This document shows, one piece after another, positions 49,990-61,471 of a DNA stretch of 64,000 nt (its first letter is position 1; each line of letters starts with the position of its first letter). The DNA is from Kosakonia oryziphila (lineage in GTDB: Bacteria; Pseudomonadota; Gammaproteobacteria; Enterobacterales; Enterobacteriaceae), in the NCBI RefSeq assembly GCF_900094795.1, contig NZ_FMBC01000001.1, positions 186,001-250,000 of the forward strand, in the 5' to 3' direction. The translations under genes and the position numbers were made by a program. The notes under the pieces are model-generated. The model saw only the letters and a program-made list of their open reading frames with translations, searched no databases and was not told the origin of the DNA.

Positions 49990-51423
49990 ATGAAAAAAAC
50001 CACGTTAGCAATGAGTGCATTGGCTTTGAGTTTAAGTTTAGCGCTGTCTCCTCTGTCGGCTATGGCAGCGGAAACGGCATCTTCAGTCACCACATCGCAG
50101 CAAATGCCAAGCCTCGCGCCGATGCTGGAAAAAGTTATGCCATCGGTCGTGAGTATCAATGTTGAAGGCAGCACCACGGTAAACACACCGCGTATGCCAC
50201 GCAACTTCCAGCAGTTCTTTGGTGATAATTCACCATTCTGCCAGGATGGATCACCGTTCCAGGGTTCTCCGTTCTGCCAGGGCGGTCAGGGTGGTCAGGG
50301 CGGTGGCGACAGCCAGCAGCAGAAATTTATGGCGTTGGGTTCCGGGGTCATTATTGACGCAGCGAAAGGCTATGTCGTTACTAACAACCACGTCGTGGAT
50401 AACGCGAATACTATCAAGGTACAACTGAGCGATGGGCGCAAATTTGACGCCAAAGTCGTGGGTAAAGATCCGCGTTCTGATATCGCGCTGATTCAAATCC
50501 AGGATCCGAAAAACCTGACGGCGATTAAGATTGCCGATTCTGATGCGTTGCGCGTGGGCGATTACACCGTGGCGATTGGTAACCCGTTTGGCCTGGGTGA
50601 AACCGTGACTTCCGGGATTGTTTCTGCACTGGGTCGTAGCGGCCTGAATGCAGAAAACTATGAAAACTTTATCCAGACCGATGCGGCGATCAACCGCGGG
50701 AACTCCGGCGGTGCGCTGGTGAACCTGAACGGTGAGCTGATTGGTATCAACACCGCAATCCTTGCGCCGGATGGCGGTAATATCGGTATTGGTTTCGCCA
50801 TCCCAAGTAATATGGTGAAAAACCTCACCGGACAAATGGTTCAGTTCGGTCAGGTTCGCCGTGGTGAACTGGGTATTATGGGCACCGAGCTAAACTCTGA
50901 GCTGGCGAAAGCGATGAAAGTTGATGCGCAGCGCGGGGCGTTTGTCAGCCAGGTTATGTCGAATTCTGCCGCCGCGAAAGCGGGGGTGAAAGCAGGCGAC
51001 GTGATTACTTCGCTTAACGGCAAGCCTATCAGCAGCTTTGCCGCACTGCGTGCTGAAGTGGGGTCAATGCCGATTGGTAGTAAAGTTGATCTGGGCATGT
51101 TGCGTGATGGCAAACCAGTGAACATTACGCTGGAACTGCAACAGAGCAGCCAGAACCAGGTTGATTCCAGCACTATTTTCAGCGGAATTAATGGCGCGGA
51201 AATGAGCAATAAAGGCAAAGATGGTGGCGTGGTGGTGAATACGGTGAAAGCCAACTCCCAGGCGGCGCAGATTGGCCTGAAAAAAGGTGATGTCATTGTT
51301 GGCGCTAACCAGCAGCCGGTGAAAAATATCGCCGAGTTGCGCAAAATTCTCGACAGCAAACCTTCCGTACTGGCGTTGAACATTCAGCGTGGTGATAGTT
51401 CCATTTACTTGTTGATGCAGTAA
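49990..51423 (+). CDS. degP: Periplasmic serine protease/chaperone DegP
   Basis: HtrA-family protease degrading misfolded envelope proteins. A signal peptide of about 26 residues ends in AMA-AET. The catalytic triad is H134, D164 and S239 (GNSGGA) in precursor numbering. The LA loop has a CQ-rich insert with two cysteines (PFCQDGSPFQGSPFCQ). Two PDZ domains follow (about 285-375 and 390-470). The start at 49990 (MKKTTLAMS) gives 477 residues, three more than K-12; the frame is open to 49975. Confidence 0.97.
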   Translation: MKKTTLAMSALALSLSLALSPLSAMAAETASSVTTSQQMPSLAPMLEKVMPSVVSINVEGSTTVNTPRMPRNFQQFFGDNSPFCQDGSPFQGSPFCQGGQGGQGGGDSQQQKFMALGSGVIIDAAKGYVVTNNHVVDNANTIKVQLSDGRKFDAKVVGKDPRSDIALIQIQDPKNLTAIKIADSDALRVGDYTVAIGNPFGLGETVTSGIVSALGRSGLNAENYENFIQTDAAINRGNSGGALVNLNGELIGINTAILAPDGGNIGIGFAIPSNMVKNLTGQMVQFGQVRRGELGIMGTELNSELAKAMKVDAQRGAFVSQVMSNSAAAKAGVKAGDVITSLNGKPISSFAALRAEVGSMPIGSKVDLGMLRDGKPVNITLELQQSSQNQVDSSTIFSGINGAEMSNKGKDGGVVVNTVKANSQAAQIGLKKGDVIVGANQQPVKNIAELRKILDSKPSVLALNIQRGDSSIYLLMQ

Positions 51424-51429
51424 TCTGCC

Positions 51430-51461
51430 AGACCCTCTTCCTCCGCGTCGGGGAAGAGGGG
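51430..51461 (+). terminator. Hairpin after degP
   Basis: CCCTCTTCC and GGGAAGAGGG form a stem of about 9 bp around a 9-base loop, a few bases after the degP stop. There is no strong T tract, so the effect may be partial. Confidence 0.55.
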
Positions 51462-51582
51462 CCTCCTTCCGTTTTGTGAAGCTTTCCACAACTCCATACT
51501 TCCGAATGTTGCTTTGTGCATTTGCACAGTGATTGCCATGACTTTCTCCCATATGCTTGGACTCTGCACAGGGGAGGGGTAC

Positions 51583-52740
51583 ATGGCTGGCTGGCATCTT
51601 GATACTAAAATGGCACAGGATATCGTAGCGCGGACGATGCGTATCATCGATACGAACATTAACGTCATGGATGCACGTGGTCGCATCATCGGGAGTGGCG
51701 ATCGTGAACGAATTGGTGAATTGCACGAAGGTGCGCTATTGGTTCTCTCCCAGGGGCGTGTTGTCGATATTGACGATGCGGTCGCCCGCCATCTCCATGG
51801 TGTACGTCAGGGCATCAACTTGCCGCTACGTCTTGAAGGCGAAATTGTTGGCGTTATCGGTCTGACCGGCGAGCCGGAAACGTTACGCAAATATGGCGAA
51901 CTGGTCTGTATGACTGCCGAAATGATGCTGGAACAGTCTCGTCTGATGCATCTGCTGGCGCAGGATAGTCGCCTGCGCGAAGAACTGGTGATGAATCTGA
52001 TCCAGGCTGAAGAGCACACACCGGCGTTAACTGAGTGGGCGCAGCGCCTCGGCATAGATTTAAATCAACCGCGTGTTGTTGCGGTGGTTGAAGTAGACAG
52101 CGGCCAGTTGGGTGTGGATAGCGCAATGGCTGAGCTACAACAACTGCAAAATGCGCTGACAACACCGGAACGCAACAACCTGATTGCGATTGTCTCGCTG
52201 ACTGAAATGGTCGTGCTGAAACCGGCGCTTAATCAATTTGGTCGCTGGGATGCGGAGGATCACCGCAAACGTGTAGAACAGTTGATTACCCGTATGAAAG
52301 AGAATGGCCAGTTGCGCTTTCGTGTCGCGCTGGGCAACTATTTCACCGGTCCGGGCAGCATCGCCCGATCGTATCGCACGGCGCGTACCACCATGATGGT
52401 GGGCAAACAGCGTATGCCGGAAAACCGCAGTTACTTTTACCAGGATTTAATGCTACCGGTATTGCTCGATAGTTTGCGCGGCGGCTGGCAGGCTAATGAA
52501 CTGGCGCGTCCATTGTCTCGTTTAAAAGCGATGGACAACAACGGATTACTACGCCGTACGCTGGCGGCCTGGTTTCGTCACAATGTGCAACCGCTGGCAA
52601 CATCGAAGGCGCTGTTTATTCACCGAAACACGCTGGAATATCGTCTGAATCGTATTTCTGAACTGACGGGACTTGATTTAGGCAATTTCGATGACAGGTT
52701 GCTGCTGTACGTGGCGCTGCAACTGGATGAACAACATTGA
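51583..52740 (+). CDS. cdaR: Sugar diacid regulator CdaR
   Basis: Activator of glucarate, galactarate and glycerate use (gar and gud genes), which lie elsewhere. At 385 residues it equals K-12. The N-terminal sugar-diacid recognition domain covers about 1-135 and the C-terminal PucR-type helix-turn-helix is HRNTLEYRLNRI. The start at 51583 (MAGWHLDTK) follows GGGGAGGGG; the frame is open to 51514. Confidence 0.96.
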   Translation: MAGWHLDTKMAQDIVARTMRIIDTNINVMDARGRIIGSGDRERIGELHEGALLVLSQGRVVDIDDAVARHLHGVRQGINLPLRLEGEIVGVIGLTGEPETLRKYGELVCMTAEMMLEQSRLMHLLAQDSRLREELVMNLIQAEEHTPALTEWAQRLGIDLNQPRVVAVVEVDSGQLGVDSAMAELQQLQNALTTPERNNLIAIVSLTEMVVLKPALNQFGRWDAEDHRKRVEQLITRMKENGQLRFRVALGNYFTGPGSIARSYRTARTTMMVGKQRMPENRSYFYQDLMLPVLLDSLRGGWQANELARPLSRLKAMDNNGLLRRTLAAWFRHNVQPLATSKALFIHRNTLEYRLNRISELTGLDLGNFDDRLLLYVALQLDEQH

Positions 52741-52741
52741 T

Positions 52742-52778
52742 ATTTCGCCGAGTGAGGGAAGACTCCACCCGGCGAAAT
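52742..52778. terminator. Bidirectional hairpin cdaR/yaeH
   Basis: ATTTCGCCG and CGGCGAAAT pair around an inner GTG/CAC stem, filling the gap between two convergent genes. Confidence 0.7.
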
Positions 52779-52782
52779 GGAC

Positions 52783-53172
52783 TTATTTATTGCGGGTCAG
52801 CTTCTCAAGATCGGATTCGATTTCATTAATCTTATTGGTCACTACGCTTTCAAGATGGCGCAGATCGTCAAGGATCTTACGTTTCAAATCGACTTCAGTG
52901 CGATCGCGCTGGCAGATTTGATCCAGCTCATCAATCACATAGCGCAGGTTAGGACTGATCTCCTGCACCTCTTTATAACCCTGTCCTATACCGTCGGCGA
53001 CGACTGTTTTGCGCTGGCGGGGGTATTTGAATTTGACGCTCTTTGCAAAAAACTCGCCTTTGTCCTTATGAAAATAGATTTTCAGAATATCGTTGTTCGC
53101 TTCCTGGCGGAGGCTATAGCGATCGATTTCATCAGGATTGGTGATGCCTAAACTTTTCAGATTATCGTACAT
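52783..53172 (-). CDS. yaeH: YaeH, UPF0325 family protein
   Basis: A 129-residue soluble protein, charged and helical, closely matching K-12 YaeH ([10 protein letters not shown]). Function is unknown. In K-12 yaeI separates it from dapD; here only about 120 bases do. Confidence 0.93.
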   Translation of the reverse strand: MYDNLKSLGITNPDEIDRYSLRQEANNDILKIYFHKDKGEFFAKSVKFKYPRQRKTVVADGIGQGYKEVQEISPNLRYVIDELDQICQRDRTEVDLKRKILDDLRHLESVVTNKINEIESDLEKLTRNK

Positions 53173-53264
53173 AGCGGTACCCTTAAGCTCAACATAACCT
53201 ATGAATAATTAACGAAAAAATCTATTTTTGCCACATGAAAATGCAAAAAAGGCGGGATATATCA

Positions 53265-53287
53265 CCCTCTCCCAAACAGGGAGAGGG
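53265..53287. terminator. dapD downstream hairpin
   Basis: CCCTCTCCC-AAACA-GGGAGAGGG lies 7 bases beyond the dapD stop on the minus strand. It is a perfect 9-bp stem without a strong T tract and is the same kind of hairpin as at 42592. Confidence 0.65.
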
Positions 53288-53293
53288 AAAGAC

Positions 53294-54118
53294 TTAGTCG
53301 ATAGTGCGCAGCAATTCGTTAATACCTACTTTGCCACGAGTTTTGGCATCAACTTTTTTCACGATTACAGCGCAATACAGGCTGTATTTACCATCTTTTG
53401 ACGGCAGGTTGCCTGAAACAACCACGGAGCCAGCCGGCACACGACCGTAATGCACTTCGCCAGTTTCACGATCGTAAATTCGTGTGCTCTGGCCGATATA
53501 AACGCCCATCGAGATAACCGAACCTTCTTCAACGATAACGCCTTCCACCACTTCTGAACGCGCACCGATAAAGCAGTTATCTTCAATGATAGTCGGGTTT
53601 GCCTGTAATGGCTCCAGAACACCACCAATACCGACGCCGCCAGAGAGGTGAACATTCTTACCAATCTGCGCGCAGGAACCTACGGTCGCCCAGGTATCCA
53701 CCATCGTACCTTCATCAACGTATGCGCCGATGTTCACGTAAGACGGCATCAGCACAGTATTGCGGGCAATGAATGCGCCTTGACGAACCGCTGCTGGCGG
53801 AACTACGCGGAAACCTTCTTTCTGGAAGCGCGCTTCGTCATAGTCGGCAAATTTCATCGGCACTTTATCGAAGTAGCGGCTTTCCGCACCGTCGATAACC
53901 TGGTTATCGTTAATGCGAAAAGAGAGCAGAACGGCTTTTTTCAGCCATTGATGAGTGACCCACTGGCCTTCGACTTTTTCTGCGACACGCAGTGCGCCGG
54001 AATCGAGCAGGGCAATAACCTGATTTACCGCTTCACGGGTTACGGTATCCACATTTGCCGGGGTAATCTCTGCGCGACGCTCGAAAGCCGCTTCAATAAC
54101 GTTCTGTAACTGCTGCAT
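53294..54118 (-). CDS. dapD: Tetrahydrodipicolinate N-succinyltransferase
   Basis: Succinylates tetrahydrodipicolinate in the lysine and diaminopimelate pathway. At 274 residues it is the K-12 length. The left-handed beta-helix hexapeptide region covers about 110-235. It is downstream of glnD, 32 bases away. Confidence 0.97.
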   Translation of the reverse strand: MQQLQNVIEAAFERRAEITPANVDTVTREAVNQVIALLDSGALRVAEKVEGQWVTHQWLKKAVLLSFRINDNQVIDGAESRYFDKVPMKFADYDEARFQKEGFRVVPPAAVRQGAFIARNTVLMPSYVNIGAYVDEGTMVDTWATVGSCAQIGKNVHLSGGVGIGGVLEPLQANPTIIEDNCFIGARSEVVEGVIVEEGSVISMGVYIGQSTRIYDRETGEVHYGRVPAGSVVVSGNLPSKDGKYSLYCAVIVKKVDAKTRGKVGINELLRTID

Positions 54119-54150
54119 TGTTTACTCTTTCCATCAGTGTAAAAAATCAA

Positions 54151-56826
54151 TCACCCTTTATCGTTTGGATTGAGGGCCTCTGTCAACCGTTGTTGTACCT
54201 CCTTTTGCAGCACATTATTAAGGCCACGCCGGTCGGCAGTTGCGATTATGAATAAATCTTCTACTCGCTCACCAATGGTTGTAATTCTGGCGCCATGTAG
54301 CGAAATTCCCAGATCCGCGAACACTTGACCGACCCGCGCCAATAGGCCTGGCTGATCAAGAGCAATCAACTCCAGGAACGATTTTCTGTCGGTGTGTGTC
54401 GGCAGGAAATTCACCTCAGTATCTACAGTAAAATGGCGTAGTTTAGCCGGCTGGCGACGCGGTTGCGGCGGCTGCCAACTGCGCTGGGTAATCGCCTGTT
54501 CAAGCCCGAAGCAGATAGCATCGTGACGATCGGCGGAGAGCGGGCTGCCGTCCGGTTCCAGTACAATGAAGGTATCCATCGCCATGCCGTCGCGCGTGGT
54601 AAATATTTGCGCGTCATGGACGCTGAGGTTGCGTCTGTCGAGTTCGGCGCAGACGGCGGCAAACAGATAGGGACGGTCCGGGCTCCAGATAAAAATCTCG
54701 GTGCCGCCGCGCGTGGCCTGTGGGCTGAGTAAAATCATCGGTTTGCTCAGATCATGTTGCAGCAAGTGTCGCGCATGCCAGGCAAGCTGATTTGGGCTGT
54801 GGCGAACAAAATAGTTAGCGCGGCAGCGCGCCCAGATCTGATGCAGTTGTTCTTCATCAATATTGTCCATCCGCAGCAGCGCCAGCGCCTGCAACTGATG
54901 GTGGCGCACACGTTCGCGCATATCCGGCGTGTTTTGCATGCCACGGCGAAGCTGTTTTTCGGTAGCGAAATAGAGTTCGCGCAACAGACTCTGTTTCCAG
55001 CTATTCCACAGGGTTTCATTGGTGGCGCAAATGTCCGCAACGGTCAGGCAGACAAGAAAGCGCAGGCGGTTCTCCGTTTGCACCACTTCGGCGAACTGTT
55101 TGATCACTTCCGGATCCTGAATGTCGCGGCGCTGGGCGGTGACTGACATCAGCAAGTGATGACGTACCAGCCAGGCAACGAGCTGGGTTTCCCGCGAATT
55201 CAGTCCGTGTAATTCCGAAAATTTCAATACATCCTGCGCGCCGAGCACCGAGTGATCTCCGCCGCGACCTTTGGCGATATCATGGAACAATGCTGCAATC
55301 AGTATCAGCTCCGGGTGCGTCAGGCGAGGCCACAGCTCCACGCATAAGGGGTGTTTATTGCGCGTCTCTTCTTTGCCGAAGCTCTCCAGTTTCAGCAGCA
55401 CGCGGATGGTATGTTCATCCACGGTATAGGCGTGGAACAGGTCAAACTGCATCTGGCCCACAATGTGCGACCACTGCGGCATATAAGCCCACAGTACGCT
55501 ATGGCGGTGCATAGGCAACAGCCCGCGGCTGACCGCACCGGGGTGGCGAAGCATACTGAGAAAAATCGAGCGCGCTTCCGGGATATAGCACAGCGGCTGT
55601 GTCAGATGGCGACGCGCGTGGCGCAGATGGCGCAGGGTGGTGGAGTAGATCCCGGTAATAGTGCTGTTGCGTACCATGATGTAAAACATGCGTAAAATCG
55701 CCTGCGGCTCGCGAATGAACAGCGTCTCATCGCGCAGGTCGATCAGCGTACCGCGCAACTGGAACTCATCATCAATCGCGCGCGGCTTTTCATCAGCAGT
55801 CAGCGCCAGAATGGCTTCGTCAAAGAGTTGCAGCAGCATCTGATTCAGCTCGCTGACGCGGCGCGTGACGCGGAAGAAATCTTTCATCATATGCTCAACT
55901 GGCTGATTACCTTCACCTACGTAATTCAGACGTTGGGCAACGCTGAGCTGCCGATCAAAAAGCAGACGGTTGTCGTAGCGATTTAGCTCCAGATGTAGCG
56001 CAAAGCGGATCCGCCACAGCAGATGCAAACACTCATTCAGCTCATTGCGTTCGGCTTCGGTCAAAAATCCGAAGCCGACCATTTCATCCAGCGATGTCGC
56101 GCCAAAATGACGGCGAGCGACCCACTGCAACGTATGGATGTCGCGCAACCCGCCAGGGCTACTTTTTATATCCGGCTCAAGATTATAGCTGGTGCCGTGA
56201 TAGCGCTGGTGGCGCTCATTTTGCTCCACCACTTTGGCCGGGAAGAAGGTTTCGGAAGGCCAGAAGTCATCGCTAAAGATGTGCTTTTGCAGTTCCAGGA
56301 ACAGCGCGACATCGCCAATCAGCAGCCGAGATTCAATCAGGTTTGTGGCGATTGTGAGGTCTGATAAACCCTCCTGCAAACACTCATTCAGCGTGCGTAC
56401 GCTATGGCCGACTTCCAGTTTCACATCCCACAGCAGCGTCAGTAGCTCGCCAATCTTCTGTGCCTGTTCATCGGGCAGCTTGCTACGGCTGAGTATCAGC
56501 AGGTCGATATCCGATAAGGGGTGCAATTCACCCCGACCGTAACCGCCTACCGCAACCAGTGCGATATCGCCGACTTCACCGAAACCATACTCCAGCCACA
56601 AGCGCTGCAAAAGTTGATCGATAAATTCGGTGCGGGCTTCAATCAGTTGTTCTGCGGAAATGCCCGCGTCGAAAACGTGCCCCAGCCACTGCTGAAAGGT
56701 ATCAATGTGCGCTTTAATGCTGGCGCACTGCAATTCGTCTTGAGACCAGGTACCTGGATACGCCGGCTGGCCTGGGAGGGTGGGTTGTACTGTACTGACA
56801 AACTGTTCGGAAGAGATATTACTCAT
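54151..56826 (-). CDS. glnD: Bifunctional uridylyltransferase/uridylyl-removing enzyme
   Basis: Glutamine sensor that uridylylates PII (GlnB, GlnK). The N-terminal nucleotidyltransferase has [10 protein letters not shown] and SDIDLLIL. The central HD domain is [12 protein letters not shown]. Two C-terminal ACT domains follow (about 710-890). The start at 56826 (MSNISSEQF) gives 891 residues against 890 in K-12; a GTG 9 bases upstream is possible. It is followed by dapD. Confidence 0.96.
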   Translation of the reverse strand: MSNISSEQFVSTVQPTLPGQPAYPGTWSQDELQCASIKAHIDTFQQWLGHVFDAGISAEQLIEARTEFIDQLLQRLWLEYGFGEVGDIALVAVGGYGRGELHPLSDIDLLILSRSKLPDEQAQKIGELLTLLWDVKLEVGHSVRTLNECLQEGLSDLTIATNLIESRLLIGDVALFLELQKHIFSDDFWPSETFFPAKVVEQNERHQRYHGTSYNLEPDIKSSPGGLRDIHTLQWVARRHFGATSLDEMVGFGFLTEAERNELNECLHLLWRIRFALHLELNRYDNRLLFDRQLSVAQRLNYVGEGNQPVEHMMKDFFRVTRRVSELNQMLLQLFDEAILALTADEKPRAIDDEFQLRGTLIDLRDETLFIREPQAILRMFYIMVRNSTITGIYSTTLRHLRHARRHLTQPLCYIPEARSIFLSMLRHPGAVSRGLLPMHRHSVLWAYMPQWSHIVGQMQFDLFHAYTVDEHTIRVLLKLESFGKEETRNKHPLCVELWPRLTHPELILIAALFHDIAKGRGGDHSVLGAQDVLKFSELHGLNSRETQLVAWLVRHHLLMSVTAQRRDIQDPEVIKQFAEVVQTENRLRFLVCLTVADICATNETLWNSWKQSLLRELYFATEKQLRRGMQNTPDMRERVRHHQLQALALLRMDNIDEEQLHQIWARCRANYFVRHSPNQLAWHARHLLQHDLSKPMILLSPQATRGGTEIFIWSPDRPYLFAAVCAELDRRNLSVHDAQIFTTRDGMAMDTFIVLEPDGSPLSADRHDAICFGLEQAITQRSWQPPQPRRQPAKLRHFTVDTEVNFLPTHTDRKSFLELIALDQPGLLARVGQVFADLGISLHGARITTIGERVEDLFIIATADRRGLNNVLQKEVQQRLTEALNPNDKG

Positions 56827-56928
56827 TATCGCCACCCATTCGGCATGCGGGGTTATGTAGAGACAAATTAAAAGAGATGGTAAGAAATGAAAAGTCGTTT
56901 ATATCTATGACGCTGGCAGAAAAAGGGC

Positions 56929-56957
56929 AAAAAAAACGGCCCGCAAAGCGGACCGTT
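56929..56957 (-). terminator. map terminator
   Basis: On the minus strand AACGGTCCG-CTTT-GCGGGCCGTTTTTTTT is a hairpin with a long T run, 22 bases after the map stop. Confidence 0.88.
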
Positions 56958-56979
56958 GAGGTAGCTGAAGCACGCCAAC

Positions 56980-57771
56980 TCAGGCGGCAGTCAGCACCGC
57001 GTCGATGGTGTCATCTTTACGCAGCGTCAGGATCTCACAACCAGTTTCTGTCACCACGATGGTATGTTCATATTGCGCCGACAGGCTGCGGTCTTTGGTT
57101 TTTACCGTCCAGCCATCTTTCATGGTGCGAATTCGGTAATCACCAGCATTGACCATCGGTTCAATTGTGAAAGTCATACCGGCCTGCAACACAACGCCGC
57201 CGTCGTCTGCGTCATAGTGCAGAACCTGCGGCTCTTCGTGGAAGACTCGGCCAATACCGTGGCCGCAATATTCTCGCACCACGGAAAAGCCCTGCGCTTC
57301 AACGTATTTTTGGATCGCTGCGCCCAGCGTACGCAGACGGATACCCGGTTTCACCATACGCAGTGCCAGGTAAAGGCTCTCTTGGGTGACGTGGCACAGG
57401 CGCTCGCCCAGAATGCTCGGTTTGCCGACAATAAACATTTTGGACGTGTCGCCGTGATATTCATCTTTGATGACGGTCACGTCGATATTGACGATATCGC
57501 CATCTTTCAGGTGTTTTTCGTCATCCGGAATGCCGTGGCAAACCACTTCATTAATAGAGATACATACGGATTTCGGGAAGCCGTGATAACCGAGGCAGGC
57601 GGAGATCGCATGCTGCTCGTTAACGATGTAGTCGTTGCAGATGCGATCCAGCTCGCCAGTGGTGATGCCCGGTTTAATATGCGGAGCGATCATTTCGAGC
57701 ACTTCGGCGGCGAGACGGCCGGCGACGCGCATTTTTTCGATTTCTTCAGGAGTTTTAATAGAGATAGCCAT
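56980..57771 (-). CDS. map: Methionine aminopeptidase
   Basis: Removes the initiator methionine from nascent proteins. Metal ligands are D97, D108 (GDTS), H171 (GHGIG), E204 (TIEPM) and E235, with H79 in the active site. It has 263 residues against 264 in K-12. It is divergent from rpsB. Confidence 0.97.
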   Translation of the reverse strand: MAISIKTPEEIEKMRVAGRLAAEVLEMIAPHIKPGITTGELDRICNDYIVNEQHAISACLGYHGFPKSVCISINEVVCHGIPDDEKHLKDGDIVNIDVTVIKDEYHGDTSKMFIVGKPSILGERLCHVTQESLYLALRMVKPGIRLRTLGAAIQKYVEAQGFSVVREYCGHGIGRVFHEEPQVLHYDADDGGVVLQAGMTFTIEPMVNAGDYRIRTMKDGWTVKTKDRSLSAQYEHTIVVTETGCEILTLRKDDTIDAVLTAA

Positions 57772-57801
57772 GGATTGAGTCCGTCAGTGTCGAATTTTTC
57801 G

Positions 57802-57810
57802 ACTATACCA
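57802..57810 (-). promoter_or_regulatory. map promoter, extended -10
   Basis: On the minus strand TGG then TATAGT (57807-57802), 30 bases before the map start, with TTACCA 18 bases upstream as a possible -35. Confidence 0.5.
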
Positions 57811-57891
57811 GGTTAGTGCTGTCAATGGTAACAGTCAGGTGCGGCTTGTGCCAAATTGAGAATCGGTAGCAGCACGCTGCGTCAACAACTA

Positions 57892-57921
57892 TTGGTTTCC
57901 TGCGGCATTTTGTGGTATAAA
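57892..57921 (+). promoter_or_regulatory. rpsB promoter
   Basis: TTGGTT (57892-57897), an 18-bp spacer and TATAAA (57916-57921) with an upstream TGG (extended -10). The start region GCGCGCC is GC-rich, as in promoters under stringent control by ppGpp and DksA. Confidence 0.75.
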
Positions 57922-57927
57922 GCGCGC

Positions 57928-58806
<879 letters not shown>

Positions 58807-58857
58807 TAAGGCACGCTCTCTGAGCCCCTTATTGAGCAGGTAGTACCGAGTTTGGTT

Positions 58858-58884
58858 AGGGGGCCTGTTTATGGCCCCCTTTTT
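58858..58884 (+). terminator. rpsB-tsf attenuator
   Basis: AGGGGGCC-TGTTTAT-GGCCCCCT plus T run lies in the 140-base gap between rpsB and tsf. It probably ends part of the transcripts, so that tsf is made at a set ratio. Confidence 0.8.
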
Positions 58885-58946
58885 CACTTTTAAGCCTGTT
58901 TGGTTCCTGTAACCGTGCAGGTCATATCTCTCCCGAGGATTAAAGA

Positions 58947-59798
58947 ATGGCTGAAATTACCGCATCCCTGGTAAAAGAGCTGCGCGAACGTACTGGCGCA
59001 GGCATGATGGATTGCAAAAAAGCGCTGACTGAAGCGAATGGCGACATCGAGCTGGCGATCGAGAACATGCGTAAATCTGGTGCGATCAAAGCGGCGAAAA
59101 AAGCAGGCAACGTTGCTGCTGACGGCGTGATCATCACTAAAATCGACGGCACCTACGGCATCATTCTGGAAGTTAACTGCCAGACTGACTTCGTTGCTAA
59201 AGATAGCGGTTTCCAGGCATTTGCGAACAAAGTTCTGGACACAGCTGTTGCTGGCAAAATCACTGACGTTGAAGTTCTGAAAGCACAGTTCGAAGAAGAG
59301 CGTGTAGCGCTGGTTGCTAAAATCGGTGAGAACATCAACATCCGTCGCGTATCTTCTCTGGAAGGTGATGTTCTGGGTTCTTACCAGCACGGCGCGCGTA
59401 TCGGTGTTCTGGTTGCGGCTAAAAACGCTGACGACGAGCTGGTTAAACAGCTGGCTATGCACATCGCTGCAAGCAAGCCGGAATTCGTTAAACCGGAAGA
59501 CGTGTCCGCAGAAGTGGTAGAGAAAGAGTACCAGGTTCAGTTGGATATCGCCATGCAGTCTGGCAAGCCGAAAGAAATCGCAGAGAAAATGGTTGAAGGC
59601 CGCATGAAGAAATTCACCGGCGAAGTTTCTCTGACTGGCCAGCCTTTTGTTATGGAGCCGAGCAAAACCGTTGGTCAGCTGCTGAAAGAGCACAATGCTG
59701 ACGTGACTGGCTTCATTCGCTTCGAAGTGGGTGAAGGCATCGAGAAAGTTGAGACTGACTTTGCAGCAGAAGTTGCTGCCATGTCCAGGCAGTCTTAA
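58947..59798 (+). CDS. tsf: Elongation factor Ts
   Basis: Nucleotide exchange factor for EF-Tu, 283 residues as in K-12. The conserved motifs [16 protein letters not shown] and the TDFVAK segment contact EF-Tu. It is cotranscribed with rpsB and closed by a strong terminator. Confidence 0.98.
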   Translation: MAEITASLVKELRERTGAGMMDCKKALTEANGDIELAIENMRKSGAIKAAKKAGNVAADGVIITKIDGTYGIILEVNCQTDFVAKDSGFQAFANKVLDTAVAGKITDVEVLKAQFEEERVALVAKIGENINIRRVSSLEGDVLGSYQHGARIGVLVAAKNADDELVKQLAMHIAASKPEFVKPEDVSAEVVEKEYQVQLDIAMQSGKPKEIAEKMVEGRMKKFTGEVSLTGQPFVMEPSKTVGQLLKEHNADVTGFIRFEVGEGIEKVETDFAAEVAAMSRQS

Positions 59799-59802
59799 TC
59801 AT

Positions 59803-59834
59803 AAAAAGGAGCCGCCTGAGGGCGGCTTCTTTTT
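59803..59834 (+). terminator. tsf terminator
   Basis: AAAAAGGAGCCGCC-TGAG-GGCGGCTTCTTTTT is a strong intrinsic terminator just after the tsf stop. Confidence 0.93.
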
Positions 59835-59943
59835 ATGCCCTTCATCTGAAAATCAGCCAGCACACTAGTGTTTGCGCTGGCAGGCGACGTATCATACGCC
59901 AGTATTAAACCCGTCCAATTGTTGACAGTCTCAGGAAAGAAAC

Positions 59944-60669
59944 ATGGCTACCAATGCAAAACCCGTCTACAAACGCATTCTGCTTAAGCTTAGCGGCGAA
60001 GCGCTCCAGGGAGCAGAAGGCTTCGGTATTGACGCAAGTATTCTCGACCGTATGGCGCAGGAAATTAAAGAGCTGGTTGAACTGGGTATTCAGGTTGGTG
60101 TAGTGATTGGTGGTGGTAACCTGTTTCGTGGGGCTGGTCTGGCGAAAGCGGGGATGAACCGTGTTGTGGGCGACCACATGGGTATGCTGGCGACGGTTAT
60201 GAATGGCCTGGCAATGCGTGATGCGTTACATCGCGCCTATGTGAACGCGCGTTTGATGTCTGCTTTTCCGCTGAATGGCGTCTGTGATAACTACAGTTGG
60301 GCAGAAGCGATCAGCCTGTTGCGTAATAATCGCGTAGTGATTTTTAGTGCAGGTACTGGTAACCCGTTCTTCACTACCGATTCCGCAGCGTGTCTGCGCG
60401 GCATCGAAATCGAAGCCGATGTGGTATTGAAAGCAACGAAAGTTGACGGTGTGTACACTGCCGATCCGGTACAGGATCCGACTGCCACCCTGTGTGAGCA
60501 ACTGACCTATACCGAAGTGCTGGACAAAGAACTGAAAGTGATGGATCTGGCAGCCTTTACGCTGGCTCGCGACCACAAATTGCCTATTCGCGTATTTAAC
60601 ATGAACAAACCTGGCGCGCTGCGTCGCGTTGTCATGGGCGAAAAAGAAGGCACATTGATTACGGAGTAA
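59944..60669 (+). CDS. pyrH: UMP kinase
   Basis: Hexameric bacterial UMP kinase making UDP, 241 residues as in K-12. It belongs to the amino acid kinase fold, with LKLSGEAL at the N-terminus and GGGNLFRG near residue 57. CAGGAAAG precedes the start. Confidence 0.98.
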   Translation: MATNAKPVYKRILLKLSGEALQGAEGFGIDASILDRMAQEIKELVELGIQVGVVIGGGNLFRGAGLAKAGMNRVVGDHMGMLATVMNGLAMRDALHRAYVNARLMSAFPLNGVCDNYSWAEAISLLRNNRVVIFSAGTGNPFFTTDSAACLRGIEIEADVVLKATKVDGVYTADPVQDPTATLCEQLTYTEVLDKELKVMDLAAFTLARDHKLPIRVFNMNKPGALRRVVMGEKEGTLITE

Positions 60670-60818
60670 TTCCCGTAAGCAATAAATAAAGGTAAGATTC
60701 CGCTTTAATTTATTAAGCAGTCCTTTCTGGCATCTTTGCGGTGCCATTAATTGAACAGACTATACTTAGCACACCCGCCGTATGGCCTGTCTGCGACAAG
60801 ATTTCAAGGATCCGTAAC

Positions 60819-61376
60819 GTGATTAGTGATATCAGAAAAGATGCTGAAGTACGCATGGAAAAATGCGTTGAAGCGTTCAAAACCCAAATCAGCAAAGTGC
60901 GCACTGGCCGCGCTTCCCCGAGCCTGCTGGATGGCATCGTTGTGGAATATTACGGTACGCCGACTCCGCTGCGTCAGCTGGCCAGCGTAACGGTGGAAGA
61001 TTCCCGTACTCTGAAAATCAACGTGTTCGATCGTTCCATGAGCCCGGCTGTTGAGAAAGCGATTCTGACTTCTGACCTTGGCCTGAACCCAAGCTCCGCA
61101 GGTAGCGATATCCGTGTTCCGCTGCCCGCGCTGACGGAAGAACGTCGTAAAGATCTGATTAAAGTTGTACGCGGTGAAGCTGAGCAGGCGCGTGTTGCAG
61201 TACGTAACGTCCGCCGTGACGCGAACGATAAAGTAAAAGCGTTGCTGAAAGATAAAGAAATCAGTGAAGATGACGATCGTCGTTCACAGGATGACGTGCA
61301 GAAGTTGACCGACGCTGCGATCAAAAAAGTGGAAGCGGCGCTGGCGGACAAAGAAGCAGAACTGATGCAGTTCTGA
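60819..61376 (+). CDS. frr: Ribosome recycling factor
   Basis: Splits post-termination ribosomes together with EF-G. The start is the GTG at 60819 ([10 protein letters not shown]) after AAGGA, giving 185 residues as in K-12; the frame is open to 60741. The three-helix bundle signature [11 protein letters not shown] and VRNVRRDAN are present. Confidence 0.98.
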   Translation: MISDIRKDAEVRMEKCVEAFKTQISKVRTGRASPSLLDGIVVEYYGTPTPLRQLASVTVEDSRTLKINVFDRSMSPAVEKAILTSDLGLNPSSAGSDIRVPLPALTEERRKDLIKVVRGEAEQARVAVRNVRRDANDKVKALLKDKEISEDDDRRSQDDVQKLTDAAIKKVEAALADKEAELMQF

Positions 61377-61391
61377 TTCGAAAAACCGACT

Positions 61392-61446
61392 AAAACGCCG
61401 TACAGAGAGCCAATCCGGTGGCTTTGCTGGCGGCGTTTTGCTTTTT
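61392..61446 (+). terminator. frr terminator
   Basis: An outer AAAACGCCG/CGGCGTTTT stem encloses an inner AGAGCCA/TGGCTTT hairpin, followed by GCTTTTT. It ends 26 bases before the dxr start. Confidence 0.8.
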
Positions 61447-61471
61447 ATCCTCGCAACATTGTGAGCGTTTA

